A stretch of DNA of 64,000 nt from Pelagihabitans sp965238025 (GTDB taxonomy: Bacteria > Bacteroidota > Bacteroidia > Flavobacteriales > Flavobacteriaceae), in the NCBI GenBank assembly GCA_965238025.1, contig OZ250162.1, positions 2,790,001 to 2,854,000 of the forward strand. Reading direction: 5' to 3'. The stretch's first letter is position 1. Each line of letters starts with the position of its first letter. The notes under the pieces are model-generated. The model had not been told where the DNA came from, did no database searches, and was given only the letters and a program-made list of their open reading frames with translations. The translations under genes and the position numbers were made by a program. Below are positions 1 through 9,120 of the stretch, one piece after another.

Positions 1-683
1 CCCAAATTGGCGTTTCCTTGCACTGTTCTCCGGGATAAAACGATGGACTGGGCGACAAAAATGGGGTCGCGGTATATTTCTACAAAATAGATATTTTTAA
101 ATACAGAAAAAAGAAGGGGCGCACAAAGAGCGTTGCGGTTATTCTTATTTAGAAACGGTTTTTTGGACACCTTGAACCAAGCATTAAAAAAGTTCTTCAT
201 GTCGGATTTTGACTCAGAACTAATCTCTTTTGGAATATGATTTCTGTCTTCTCCCAACCATCTATTCCACATAAAAAAAGCGTCATTAGGCCCTCCTTGT
301 CCGGCGACACTACCAAAGTAACTTTCAAAACTCTTCTGCGGTCTTGGTATAAATCTATTGAACAATTTGTAAGCGGACAAAGGTGATCGATTGAATAAGG
401 CAATAAAATTACTTATATAACTAACAGGCAAGTATTGCACCAAGGTCTGATATAATAATGTGGTACCGCTTCTAGACCCCCCGATGACCAGAATAATGGG
501 CAGCTCTGAATCTGGATGGATTCTCTTCAGTTTTCCCCTTTCTGAGTATTGCAATAGAAAGTCAATAGGAATTAAAAGCTTTTGCAACGCTTCACGAGCC
601 AAAATGGAATAAGCGGTCCTGTTTTTAGAAAAAAGCATGCGCTTTAACAGGCCGAACGGATCCTTGAAATTTGAATACCCCAT
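1..683 (-). CDS. Sulfotransferase, C-terminus outside window
   Basis: This open frame starts at ATG 683 and runs off the window edge without a stop, giving about 227 residues. A PAPS 5'-phosphosulfate loop (GGSRSGTTLL) lies at about residues 68-77. A second PAPS-binding strand (YFVEIYRDPIFVAQS) lies near residue 205. Both are signatures of cytoplasmic sulfotransferases that move sulfate from PAPS to a hydroxyl group. It is the last visible gene of a minus-strand run with a deacetylase, an FAD oxidoreductase and an epimerase, so its acceptor is probably a glycan; that is inferred. The PAPS-making genes cysC, cysD and cysN lie just beyond the operon on the other strand. The 71 bp between it and the deacetylase hold no clear terminator. 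Confidence 0.85.
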   Translation of the reverse strand, partial: MGYSNFKDPFGLLKRMLFSKNRTAYSILAREALQKLLIPIDFLLQYSERGKLKRIHPDSELPIILVIGGSRSGTTLLYQTLVQYLPVSYISNFIALFNRSPLSAYKLFNRFIPRPQKSFESYFGSVAGQGGPNDAFFMWNRWLGEDRNHIPKEISSESKSDMKNFFNAWFKVSKKPFLNKNNRNALCAPLLFSVFKNIYFVEIYRDPIFVAQSIVLSRRTVQGNANL

Positions 684-754
684 CTTGATCAACTGTTGTT
701 TACAAATACAGTATTGCTGTAATTTGGACTACTATTAGTTTTCTACCCCTAAGG

Positions 755-1714
755 TCATACCGCTTTCTCCACCAAATTCGAATTTTTACTAATCGAGGAG
801 GTGTGTTCTTTCATGGTCACCAACTGAAAATGCCTACTCAATACCTTCATGACTTTTTTAAAGATAAAAATCTTTCTTTTGCTAGAGACATTCATCCCCG
901 GGAAGAAAGCCAAACTCGAAATTTGATCCCCTCCGATCAAATCTAAAGGATGCAATAAAAAGCTGGGTTGTGTTCTGGTCAATTTGCAAAGGTAAATAGC
1001 ACATTTTAAATACAACATCATTAACTGTTCTGAGATGTTGCTTATATAAATAAGATAGCTTAAATGAAAGGGAATCCTAAAAATCGGCATTGTGGTTACC
1101 GGAAGTTCCAATAACTTTTTACCATTTTTAAATTTCCAGTTGTAGGGCTTCAATCTTCTAAAACCATCAGAGAATTTACCGAAAATCTCCTTTCGATCTT
1201 CTTTTTCCTCCTTGGAAAGGTTCGAAGTTCTAAAATAATAAAGCCTGGCCAATGGTCCGATCACGGTTGGCAGGGTAGAGGCGTCATAAACATAATCTTT
1301 TTCACTTAACACCTCTAGCAGGGTTGTACTCCAACTAAATCCGGGTCCCCGAAAACCAATAGATTCTTTTCCTGTAACGTCCTTTATTACAGTATGGGCC
1401 TTATTAATTTCATCCCTTAACTCATCCTTAGTGTAAAGATGTAGCCAGGTTTCATGCTTAAACGAATGATTGGCTATTTCATGGCCGGCATCTGCAATAC
1501 TTTTTAAGTATTTATGATTTTTTTCGAAAGCGGCGTCCTGCCCTACAATGAAAAATGTGATTTTAAGGTCTAATTCGTCCAGCACTTGTAATGCATAAGG
1601 GACAAAAATATCCAGATACGATGGAAATTCTTCCCACCCCTCTTCGCCATGAATTTTCATGTAGGACCATTGGTTATCCATGTCGAGCGAAAGGCTTGCA
1701 AACGGTTTGCTCAT
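755..1714 (-). CDS. Polysaccharide deacetylase (NodB-like)
   Basis: The 319-residue protein has the carbohydrate esterase 4 layout. The first aspartate motif is near residues 11-13 (LSLDMDNQW). The zinc pair H83 and H87 lies in HSFKHETW, and the FRGPG motif at 121-125 follows. No signal peptide is seen, so it probably acts in the cytoplasm or at the inner membrane face on a lipid-linked or nucleotide-linked sugar, removing N- or O-acetyl groups. It starts 9 bp after the stop of the FAD oxidoreductase gene (1724), so the two are cotranscribed. The C-terminal 120 residues extend past the usual NodB core and are unassigned. The exact substrate cannot be read from the sequence. Confidence 0.82.
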   Translation of the reverse strand: MSKPFASLSLDMDNQWSYMKIHGEEGWEEFPSYLDIFVPYALQVLDELDLKITFFIVGQDAAFEKNHKYLKSIADAGHEIANHSFKHETWLHLYTKDELRDEINKAHTVIKDVTGKESIGFRGPGFSWSTTLLEVLSEKDYVYDASTLPTVIGPLARLYYFRTSNLSKEEKEDRKEIFGKFSDGFRRLKPYNWKFKNGKKLLELPVTTMPIFRIPFHLSYLIYISNISEQLMMLYLKCAIYLCKLTRTQPSFLLHPLDLIGGDQISSLAFFPGMNVSSKRKIFIFKKVMKVLSRHFQLVTMKEHTSSISKNSNLVEKAV

Positions 1715-1723
1715 AATTAGCTG

Positions 1724-3049
1724 TTAAGTGACAATTTTTAGATTGGATTGAAGCTCTTTCTCAAAGGTGCTCATAAAATTAGCAACATGATTCACCACCG
1801 AATTATTGTTTAATGTCCCGTTCACAAATTGAGAAGTATTAAGGACATAAAAATCCGGATGGGTAGTTCTTATTTTAGGAACGATGTCCGAATAATTCAA
1901 GACTTGTAAGGGTTGTACCTTGACCGCCTTATGAATACTAGCAGAGGTTAAATCACCTTCATTAAATTCTGGATAGAGGTCCTTAACCCCCGATAAGAAA
2001 ATCGATTTTAACACTTCATCCGATTTTGACCAGTATACGTCATTAGCAGAAACATACTTTGGGAAATACGTGATATAATTTCCGTTCGTTTCTTCTAGGT
2101 CGACCAGAGAACTCATTCCGATAACCCCGGTAAATGGGATGTCCTTATCCGCCAGGTTAAGAACGTAGTAAGGGGTTAAGGGCTTTGTAGTGATTAAATT
2201 GAGACAAATAACCCCTAGATATTCAACAGTTTGTTTGTTTTTTGAAGCTTCAAAGAGATCCTTGGCGGTCACTTTTTCCAAAACATTTAAAGGGGCGGTA
2301 AAAATAACTTTATCAAAGTGTTCTTCCCTAGTATCATAACCAATTGTTATTCCGCCCGAAGCATTGGATGTTATATTTTTTACGGTGCTATTCAAAAGTA
2401 TTTCACAACCTTTTTCAGAAAGAATTTCTTCCATTCGATCAAATACGGTTTTATAGCCACCCGATACATAGCCCATATGTTCTTTTTGTGCTGCCGCACT
2501 TCTTGCTTGAAACAGTCTTTTAATATAGGTCCAAATGAACACCGCGGACACTCTTTCGTGATTTTCACCTAATTTGGCAAGGAGCAAGGGAGCCCAGAAC
2601 TTTTCATAGGTTCGTTTACCACCAACTTTAATCAGCCAGTCCTTTACCGATATTTTTTCCAGTTTTTTCCAGTCATTGATCCTTGATCCGTAAAAGATGG
2701 TATATGCCAACCTTATTTTATCGATAATTCCCAACGGAGGAAATAACAAAAATTCTTTTGAACTGCTAATAGAGTAGAATTTATTCCGTACATAATACCC
2801 CGTAAGTGATCGTCTCCAGTGAAGCGATTTCCCTAGACCCAGTTCTTCAATTAATGCAATCAATTGCCTGTCGGTAGGTAAAATAACGTGATAGAACTTA
2901 TCCCAAATAAAACTCCCGTAATTATGATAGGTAGCTAACCCTCCTGTTTGAGAGCCGCTCTCAAAAACCTTTACGGTGGCGTTGGTCTTTGCAATTTTAT
3001 GAGCCAGGACAAGACCCATGAAACCGCCACCAATTATACCGATTTTCAT
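1724..3049 (-). CDS. FAD-dependent amine oxidase/mutase-like flavoprotein
   Basis: I place the start at ATG 3049, which gives 441 residues beginning MKIGIIGGGFMG. That is a perfect N-terminal Rossmann dinucleotide fold, followed by the acidic strand end VFESGSQTGG. The longer frame upstream would add 13 residues lying inside the epimerase gene. The chosen ATG overlaps the epimerase stop as ATGA (3046-3049), which indicates translational coupling. The family includes protoporphyrinogen-oxidase-like and UDP-galactopyranose-mutase-like flavoproteins, often found in surface glycan clusters. The reaction is not clear. A role in sugar oxidation or isomerisation is inferred from the flanking epimerase, deacetylase and sulfotransferase. 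Confidence 0.78.
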   Translation of the reverse strand: MKIGIIGGGFMGLVLAHKIAKTNATVKVFESGSQTGGLATYHNYGSFIWDKFYHVILPTDRQLIALIEELGLGKSLHWRRSLTGYYVRNKFYSISSSKEFLLFPPLGIIDKIRLAYTIFYGSRINDWKKLEKISVKDWLIKVGGKRTYEKFWAPLLLAKLGENHERVSAVFIWTYIKRLFQARSAAAQKEHMGYVSGGYKTVFDRMEEILSEKGCEILLNSTVKNITSNASGGITIGYDTREEHFDKVIFTAPLNVLEKVTAKDLFEASKNKQTVEYLGVICLNLITTKPLTPYYVLNLADKDIPFTGVIGMSSLVDLEETNGNYITYFPKYVSANDVYWSKSDEVLKSIFLSGVKDLYPEFNEGDLTSASIHKAVKVQPLQVLNYSDIVPKIRTTHPDFYVLNTSQFVNGTLNNNSVVNHVANFMSTFEKELQSNLKIVT

Positions 3050-4053
3050 CTGGTTTGAACTTTTTCGGAAGAAACCCTTTTTTGCCAATCAAATGTTTTT
3101 CGCAGGCCTTCTTCCAAGGATGTTTTTGCTTTAACGCCAAGAATTCTCTCAGCTTTGGTAGTATCGGGAACCCTTCTCATTACATCTTGATATTTTCTGC
3201 CAGCAGAAATTTGGTCGTAAGGAATTAATTTGATCTCCGAAGTTGTTGGCTCGTCTGAAATATCCTTTAAAATATTAGCCAGTTCTAAGATGGTAATTTC
3301 CTTATTTGCGCCGATGTTGAAAATTTCACCATTTGCCTCGGGTTTCATGGTTGCAGCGTATATGCCCTCTACCGTATCATCAACAAAGGTAAAGGTTCTT
3401 GTTTGTAGCCCATCACCATGAATGGGAATATCCTTGTTATTCAAAATACAATCAATGAAAACCGATTGGGGACCTCCCCACCAAGACAAATGTTGGTTAG
3501 GACCATAGCTTCCAAAGAACCGTAATAAAACAACCGGAAAATCATAATCCTCCATATAGGCGAGTGCCATATGTTCATCAAATAGTTTTGAGACCGCATA
3601 GGCCCAACGAGGAACTTTCGAGTCTCCGATCACACAAACCCCATCTTCAACAAATGGTAGATCAGGATTCATGCCATATACGTCGGATGTGGAAGCAAGT
3701 ACAAACTTACACTTGGTCTTGCGGGCAAAGTCCAGCATATTTTCACTGCCTTTAGCATTGATTTTTAACGTATCGACCGCTTTACCATACCTAGGAATCT
3801 TAAATGCTGCCAAATGAACAATAACGTCAAAGTCGGTATCGAACGAATCAATAGTATCTTGTTCCAATACATCACCCTTAATGAAAACAAAATTCTTGTG
3901 ATTAAGGCTTTCCTGAATATTTTCCAGGCTACCCATAGATAAATTATCAACACCAACAACATGGTGTCCTTCATTCAATAATTTAATCAACAGATTGGAG
4001 CCTAAAAATCCGGCCACGCCAGTGACCAATACTTTCTTGGAATTTGTAATCAT
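3046..4053 (-). CDS. NAD-dependent epimerase/dehydratase (extended SDR)
   Basis: The 335-residue protein is an extended short-chain dehydrogenase of the nucleotide-sugar epimerase type. The glycine motif TGVAGFLG (residues 11-18) binds NAD, and the catalytic pair Y152/K156 lies in AYAVSK, with STSDVYG at about 121-127 supplying the active-site serine/threonine. A UDP- or GDP-sugar epimerisation or dehydration in the cytoplasm is expected from the family, but the sugar is not identified. It is the first gene of the four-gene minus-strand operon, and its start faces a 417 bp divergent intergenic region shared with cysC. Confidence 0.85.
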   Translation of the reverse strand: MITNSKKVLVTGVAGFLGSNLLIKLLNEGHHVVGVDNLSMGSLENIQESLNHKNFVFIKGDVLEQDTIDSFDTDFDVIVHLAAFKIPRYGKAVDTLKINAKGSENMLDFARKTKCKFVLASTSDVYGMNPDLPFVEDGVCVIGDSKVPRWAYAVSKLFDEHMALAYMEDYDFPVVLLRFFGSYGPNQHLSWWGGPQSVFIDCILNNKDIPIHGDGLQTRTFTFVDDTVEGIYAATMKPEANGEIFNIGANKEITILELANILKDISDEPTTSEIKLIPYDQISAGRKYQDVMRRVPDTTKAERILGVKAKTSLEEGLRKTFDWQKRVSSEKVQTR

Positions 4054-4470
4054 TTTGGCTTGGTTTGTATGAATCGACCAAATTAATTCAATTAAACAAT
4101 ATTATAAAATCAATTGCCCCCTTTTGATAGAGTAAAATGAACAACATATCGAATAACCCGATTTTTATAGTGCTGATCGATGAAAGTTCCTCAAAATTGA
4201 GGGATTTGACTTACAAAATAACATAACAAGGACAAAAATCACAATATTTGGGAGTTAGGTCTAATTGCTTGCTAAAATGCTTCCAAAACTCCATAAAACT
4301 ATTGCCAAATTTTAAGCAAGTTGATTTATGAATTTTTGAAGACCCTTTTGAACTCATAATATAGTTAGGTTTTGATGTAGTAGAACGGTAAAAAGGCCAC
4401 TATTAACATTTAATCGCTATAATCTCCAAAAAAATCGTTTTCTTGTAAAAGGTTAAAGAGGGATTTGAAA
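4054..4470. promoter_or_regulatory. Divergent intergenic region, glycan operon / cysCDN
   Basis: This 417 bp AT-rich stretch separates the epimerase (minus) from cysC (plus) and must hold both promoters. I see no open frame worth calling and no copy of the TGAYANWTRTCA palindrome found at the respiratory genes. A TAGGTTTTG sequence near 4366-4374 is close to, but not an exact match of, the flavobacterial -7 element, so the cysC promoter is not assigned. Confidence 0.4.
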
Positions 4471-5061
4471 ATGGCCAAAAATATAGTCCAATATCAATTT
4501 AAGGTAAACAGGGAGCAGCGAAGGGCCCTAAACGAGCACGGTTCCTTTATGGTTTTATTTACAGGCCTTTCCGGCTCGGGAAAATCTACCTTAGCCAATG
4601 GCCTTGAACGTCATTTACATGAACAAAAAATACGCACCTATGTGCTTGATGGGGACAATATCCGAAAAGGAATAAACAGGAATCTTGGTTTTTCTCCCGA
4701 AGACCGTTCAGAGAACAATCGTCGCATAGGTGAAATATCCAGTCTTTTTGTAGATGCGGGGTGCGTTGTCTTGGCGGCCTTTGTTTCACCCTATGCCAAA
4801 GACAGGGCGTTTATGAAAAATACCGTAGGGGCCGATAGTTTTTTTGAGGTTTTTGTAAATACCAGCCTTGAGGAATGCGAGCGCAGAGATGTAAAGGGCT
4901 TATATAAAATGGCGAGGGCGGGCGAAATAAAAAATATGACGGGTATCTCAGCGCCTTACGAAGTTCCCGAGAATCCCGATATTGAAATAACGACGGATTA
5001 TACTATTGAAGAATCGGTAGCTTTGATTTTTAATGGTATCAAGCATAAACTCACCATATAA
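4471..5061 (+). CDS. cysC: Adenylylsulfate (APS) kinase
   Basis: The 196-residue protein phosphorylates APS with ATP to give PAPS. The Walker A loop GLSGSGKS is at about residues 32-39. The family motifs DGDNIRKGINRNLGFS and SPYAKDR follow. I start at ATG 4471, preceded by a purine-rich AAAGAGG, rather than the TTG six bases upstream. Its stop overlaps the cysD start by one base (5061). It stands alone rather than fused to cysN, as often seen in Bacteroidetes. No PAPS or APS reductase gene is visible nearby, so the PAPS may serve sulfation more than cysteine synthesis; that is inferred. Confidence 0.95.
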   Translation: MAKNIVQYQFKVNREQRRALNEHGSFMVLFTGLSGSGKSTLANGLERHLHEQKIRTYVLDGDNIRKGINRNLGFSPEDRSENNRRIGEISSLFVDAGCVVLAAFVSPYAKDRAFMKNTVGADSFFEVFVNTSLEECERRDVKGLYKMARAGEIKNMTGISAPYEVPENPDIEITTDYTIEESVALIFNGIKHKLTI

Positions 5062-5966
5062 TGGGTAAGTACTATTTAAACTATCTTGACGAGCTCGAAT
5101 CGGAATCCATTCATGTATTTCGGGAAGTTTGGTCACAGTTTGAGAATCCGATCATATTATTTTCAGGAGGAAAGGATTCCATAGTACTCACACAGTTGGC
5201 CCAAAAAGCTTTTTTTCCTTTAAAGATTCCGTTCCCACTACTGCATGTTGATACGGGGCACAATTTTCCTGAAGCATTGAATTTTAGGGATAAATTGGCA
5301 AAAAGATTGGGAACAGAACTTATTGTGGCCTCTGTTCAAAAGTCTATTGATGATGGTCGTGTTTTTGAGGAAAAAGGTAAAAATGCAACCAGGAATGCAC
5401 TGCAAATTACAACGCTACTGGATATCATAGAGGAAAAGAAAATCGATTGTGCCATTGGAGGCGCGAGAAGGGATGAAGAAAAGTCACGAGCTAAGGAACG
5501 TTTTTTTTCACATCGAGACAGCTTTGGTCAATGGGATCCCAAAAATCAGCGACCCGAACTTTGGAACTTGTACAATGGGAAGCATTTTTCAGGGGAACAT
5601 TTTAGGGCTTTCCCTATTAGTAATTGGACCGAATTGGATATTTGGAATTACATCAAAAGAGAAAATATTGAACTTCCTTCACTTTATTTCGCTCATGAAA
5701 GGGAGGTCGTTTGGAGAAACAATTCGTGGATTCCTAATTCAGAATTTTTAATCTTGGGCAACGAGGAGAAGGCCGTATCAAAAAAGGTTAGATTTAGAAC
5801 GCTTGGCGATATCACCATTACCGGAGGCATAGAATCCGATTGTGATACTATTGAAAAAATAGTACAAGAAGTCGCAGCTATGCGCCATACCGAACGCGGA
5901 AATAGGGCAGATGATAAGCGCTCGGAAACCGCAATGGAAGATCGAAAAAAACAGGGATATTTTTAG
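5061..5966 (+). CDS. cysD: Sulfate adenylyltransferase subunit 2
   Basis: This is the 301-residue ATP-pyrophosphatase-type catalytic subunit of ATP sulfurylase, which makes APS from sulfate and ATP. The PP-loop SGGKDS is at residues 35-40. The characteristic CysD tail RHTERGNRADDKRSETAMED closes the protein. It overlaps cysC by one base and is followed after 6 bp by cysN, so the three genes form one operon and CysD and CysN form the heterodimer. Confidence 0.96.
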   Translation: MGKYYLNYLDELESESIHVFREVWSQFENPIILFSGGKDSIVLTQLAQKAFFPLKIPFPLLHVDTGHNFPEALNFRDKLAKRLGTELIVASVQKSIDDGRVFEEKGKNATRNALQITTLLDIIEEKKIDCAIGGARRDEEKSRAKERFFSHRDSFGQWDPKNQRPELWNLYNGKHFSGEHFRAFPISNWTELDIWNYIKRENIELPSLYFAHEREVVWRNNSWIPNSEFLILGNEEKAVSKKVRFRTLGDITITGGIESDCDTIEKIVQEVAAMRHTERGNRADDKRSETAMEDRKKQGYF

Positions 5967-5972
5967 GGCGGT

Positions 5973-7226
5973 ATGATAGAAACAAATCAATTATTGCGGT
6001 TTACAACAGCGGGTAGTGTTGATGATGGTAAAAGTACCCTAATTGGCCGGTTGTTATATGATTCAAAATCCATTTTTGAAGACCAATTGAGCGCCATCGA
6101 AAAAAGCAGCAAAAAAAAGGGCCTTGAAGGTATTGATCTCGCCATGTTTACCGATGGTTTAAGGGACGAAAGGGAACAGGGTATTACCATTGATGTGGCG
6201 TACCGCTATTTTACCACGCCCAAACGAAAGTTTATTATTGCAGATACACCGGGTCATGTTCAGTATACCCGGAATATGGTTACCGGAGCCTCAACGGCTA
6301 ATGCAGCCTTAATATTGGTAGATGCACGACATGGGGTAGTGGAGCAAACGAAAAGGCACGCATTTATTGCATCCTTATTACAAATACCGCACATTATCAT
6401 ATGTGTAAATAAAATGGACCTCGTTGAATTTGATGAGGAGGTGTATAACAAGGTTTTAGTCCAGTTTAAGGAGTTCTCTTCAAAATTTTTGGTCAAGGAC
6501 ATTCATTTTATTCCCATTAGCGCATTATTAGGCGATAATGTTGTCAATAGATCTAAAAACATGGATTGGTACCAAGGAGCACCTCTCTTACATACCTTGG
6601 AGACCATGTACATAAGCAGTGATATAAACAAAGTAGATGCCCGTTTTCCTGTTCAGAACGTATTACGTCCGCAACGGGGTGAGTTTCTGGATTACAGGGG
6701 TTATGCGGGTAGAATTGCCAGTGGCGTTTTTAGAAAAGGGGATGAAATTGCGGTAATGCCATCAGGTTATACTTCAAAAATAAAAACCATTGATGTTTTT
6801 AAAGAACAGCTACACGAGGCTTTTGCACCAATGTCGGTTTCATTTACCTTGGAAGATGATATCGATATAAGTAGGGGTGATATGATAGTGAGGGCAAATA
6901 ATAAACCAGAAGCTGTAAAAGAGGTTATTGTTATGCTTTGTTGGTTAGGTAATGACCCCATAAAACCAAGGGCAAAATATAGCCTTCAGCATACTTCTAA
7001 CAGGCAATTTGCCATAATCAAGGAAATCATTTACAAGATTGACATCAATACCTTGAACAGGGATTTTGAAAATCCGGACTTACGGATGAACGATATCGCC
7101 AAGGCGAAAATTTCAATCGCGAAACCGATTATTGTTGACTCCTATAGAAGAAATAAATCAACTGGGAGCATTATTTTGGTTGACAATGATACAAACGAAA
7201 CGGTCGCTGCGGGAATGATCGTTTGA
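5973..7226 (+). CDS. cysN: Sulfate adenylyltransferase subunit 1 (GTPase)
   Basis: The 417-residue protein is the EF-Tu-like GTPase subunit of ATP sulfurylase that drives APS formation by GTP hydrolysis. The G1 loop GSVDDGKST is at residues 14-22, DTPGH at 91-95 and NKMD at 146-149. An EF-Tu-like beta-barrel region follows. The length matches CysN without a CysC fusion, in agreement with the separate cysC upstream. AGGGCGG seven bases before ATG 5973 is a plausible ribosome binding site. It ends 47 bp before the convergent YeeE-type gene. Confidence 0.96.
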   Translation: MIETNQLLRFTTAGSVDDGKSTLIGRLLYDSKSIFEDQLSAIEKSSKKKGLEGIDLAMFTDGLRDEREQGITIDVAYRYFTTPKRKFIIADTPGHVQYTRNMVTGASTANAALILVDARHGVVEQTKRHAFIASLLQIPHIIICVNKMDLVEFDEEVYNKVLVQFKEFSSKFLVKDIHFIPISALLGDNVVNRSKNMDWYQGAPLLHTLETMYISSDINKVDARFPVQNVLRPQRGEFLDYRGYAGRIASGVFRKGDEIAVMPSGYTSKIKTIDVFKEQLHEAFAPMSVSFTLEDDIDISRGDMIVRANNKPEAVKEVIVMLCWLGNDPIKPRAKYSLQHTSNRQFAIIKEIIYKIDINTLNRDFENPDLRMNDIAKAKISIAKPIIVDSYRRNKSTGSIILVDNDTNETVAAGMIV

Positions 7227-7273
7227 CAACATGTACAATTTAAAGATATAATGGACCGGATTACTTGTCTTAA

Positions 7274-7687
7274 TTAATGGGGCAACTTGTCCTTTAGTAA
7301 ACCATACACAAATGTTCCTAGGATTGCTGAGACAACTACCAATACCATAGAAGCGTAACCGGCCCCCACTAACGTAAACATGGGGCCGGGACAAGCCCCT
7401 GCCAAGGCCCAACCAAGTCCAAAGATAATACCACCCACCATATACCGTGTAAAGCTTTTAGCCTTTGGTTGGAAAATTATTTTTCCCCCATGAAAGGATT
7501 TAATGTTGAATTGTTTAATCAACTGCACCATGATAATACCAATGACCAAGGCAGAGCCTATGATACCATACATATGAAATGACTCAAATTTGAACATTTC
7601 ATAGATTCGGAACCACGAAGCAGCCTCTGATTTAAACATGGTAATTCCGAAAACGATGCCTATTAAAAGATATGATATAGTTCGCAT
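7274..7687 (-). CDS. YeeE/YedE-family membrane protein (DUF6691-like)
   Basis: The 137-residue protein has about four hydrophobic segments and a GxGxAxxGACPGP signature (WALAGACPGPMF), typical of the shorter half of the paired YeeE/YedE sulfur transport proteins. The partner gene ends 4 bp upstream, so the two are cotranscribed and probably act together in the inner membrane. Import of thiosulfate or another reduced sulfur species is the expected role from the family, not shown here. It converges on cysN. Confidence 0.8.
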   Translation of the reverse strand: MRTISYLLIGIVFGITMFKSEAASWFRIYEMFKFESFHMYGIIGSALVIGIIMVQLIKQFNIKSFHGGKIIFQPKAKSFTRYMVGGIIFGLGWALAGACPGPMFTLVGAGYASMVLVVVSAILGTFVYGLLKDKLPH

Positions 7688-7691
7688 TGCC

Positions 7692-8249
7692 TTAAAATAT
7701 TAGGGGAAAAATAAAATGAATCATTGTCAGGCCGCCAATAAAAAAACCTATTACGGCAATAAGTGAAGGCAACTGTAGGTTACTTAACCCAGAAATTGCA
7801 TGCCCAGAGGTGCACCCGCCGGCATATCGTGCCCCAAAGCCTACCAGAAAACCACCAATTGTTAAAATTGCTAGGTTTTTGAAAGAAGTCAAGGCATCTA
7901 AATCAAATAACTCAGTCGGCAAATAAGCCGTTCCCGCACTAGTAAAACCAAATGATTTAAGGTCACTTATGGTTTCGGGGTTAATTGCCACGCCTGTATC
8001 TATTGAGAGCAAATGAGAACCTATAAACCCGCCGATAATTGCTCCTAGAACAACAACAAGGTTCCATCGCTGTGCTTTCCAATCGAACTTAAAAAAATCG
8101 GCCTTGTTCCCGGCACCACAAATCGTACACATGGTCCTTAAGTTTGAAGACATTCCAAATTTTTTTCCTACCATGATTAACAAGAACATGATCAAGGCAA
8201 TCATAGGCCCCGAGACATACCAGGGCCAGGGTTCATAAATCCAATTCAT
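7692..8249 (-). CDS. YeeE/YedE-family thiosulfate/sulfur transport protein
   Basis: I start at ATG 8249 (MNWIYEPWPWYVSGP), the usual beginning of the family, giving 185 residues. A TTG at 8333 would add 28 residues with a hydrophobic stretch and cannot be excluded. Several transmembrane segments and the motif ARYAGGCTSGHAISG are visible. The cysteine in GGCTSGH is the conserved family residue thought to contact the sulfur substrate. A cluster of cysteines (CTICGAG) sits near residue 45. It is translated 4 bp before the second, shorter YeeE half. Confidence 0.82.
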   Translation of the reverse strand: MNWIYEPWPWYVSGPMIALIMFLLIMVGKKFGMSSNLRTMCTICGAGNKADFFKFDWKAQRWNLVVVLGAIIGGFIGSHLLSIDTGVAINPETISDLKSFGFTSAGTAYLPTELFDLDALTSFKNLAILTIGGFLVGFGARYAGGCTSGHAISGLSNLQLPSLIAVIGFFIGGLTMIHFIFPLIF

Positions 8250-8395
8250 AAAAGTGGTATTAGAAATGCAAAGAAAGGCTATTAAAACCAGTTGTAGGTA
8301 ACCATTGTTACACAAGAAAGATAACTTTTTCAAAGAATTTAACCCTTAAAGTAACCGTCCTTGTTTTGACCAATTGAAAAGTGTAAACCACAGCA

Positions 8396-9049
8396 CTATA
8401 TCTCGGTAACTTCATCGCTCTCTTTTCTAAAGATCAAATCCTGTTCCTCCATGGCAAGAACTACAAGCTTTATATAATCGTCAACCGTTTTTTCAATGTC
8501 TTTAGGATCCATTATATCTATGCTGCCGCGCCAGATCAAGGAACGTTCCTTCCCGAGACAGATACAATAAAGCGAGGTTTCAGCATGGTACACCGTATAA
8601 TCATCATAGTATTCATCGTCGTAATAAATATCTTGACTTTTCCGGTAGTCCTCGCTAAACCCATCCTGACTATTATAGAGATCGCTAACCGATTTTTTTA
8701 ATCGTTGTCGACTTTCTGAGCCGATGATCTTCGTTAATAGAATGGCGTCAAAATCTTTGTCCAGTAATTGCTGCTCAAATTCATCCAGTTCTTTTTCTGT
8801 TCTTTCCGATTCGGTAAATTGAATGTCAAAAATATCAATACTTCGTATCGCTTCAACCTTTCGTTTTTTGAACTCTCTTTTTAGTTGACTTTCAAAACTT
8901 ACACGAGCTTTTTGATCATTACTGATTCCAACCAGGAGTACTTTATTAGCATCAAAGATTACAATATCTGGATTTTTCCAGTTTTCGACCAAGGTGGCCG
9001 ACGAACACCCCATAAGGGCTATCAATAACAAAAGGGATAGTTTTTTCAT
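8396..9049 (-). CDS. Uncharacterised lipoprotein
   Basis: I start at ATG 9049, where MKKLSLLLLIALMGCSS forms a lipoprotein signal peptide with the lipobox ending in cysteine. The frame could begin 27 bases upstream, but that adds charged residues before the signal. The mature protein of about 200 residues has an acidic, tyrosine-rich middle (DIYYDDEYYDDYTVYHAE) and no motif I recognise with certainty. It sits between a universal stress protein gene and the YeeE pair on the same strand. Confidence 0.65.
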   Translation of the reverse strand: MKKLSLLLLIALMGCSSATLVENWKNPDIVIFDANKVLLVGISNDQKARVSFESQLKREFKKRKVEAIRSIDIFDIQFTESERTEKELDEFEQQLLDKDFDAILLTKIIGSESRQRLKKSVSDLYNSQDGFSEDYRKSQDIYYDDEYYDDYTVYHAETSLYCICLGKERSLIWRGSIDIMDPKDIEKTVDDYIKLVVLAMEEQDLIFRKESDEVTEI

Positions 9050-9120
9050 CTTTAGTTTTTTAATTAAAGGGTCCAACTTATTTGTAGTCTTTTAGACTAG
9101 CTGTGTTATATTCATAAACT

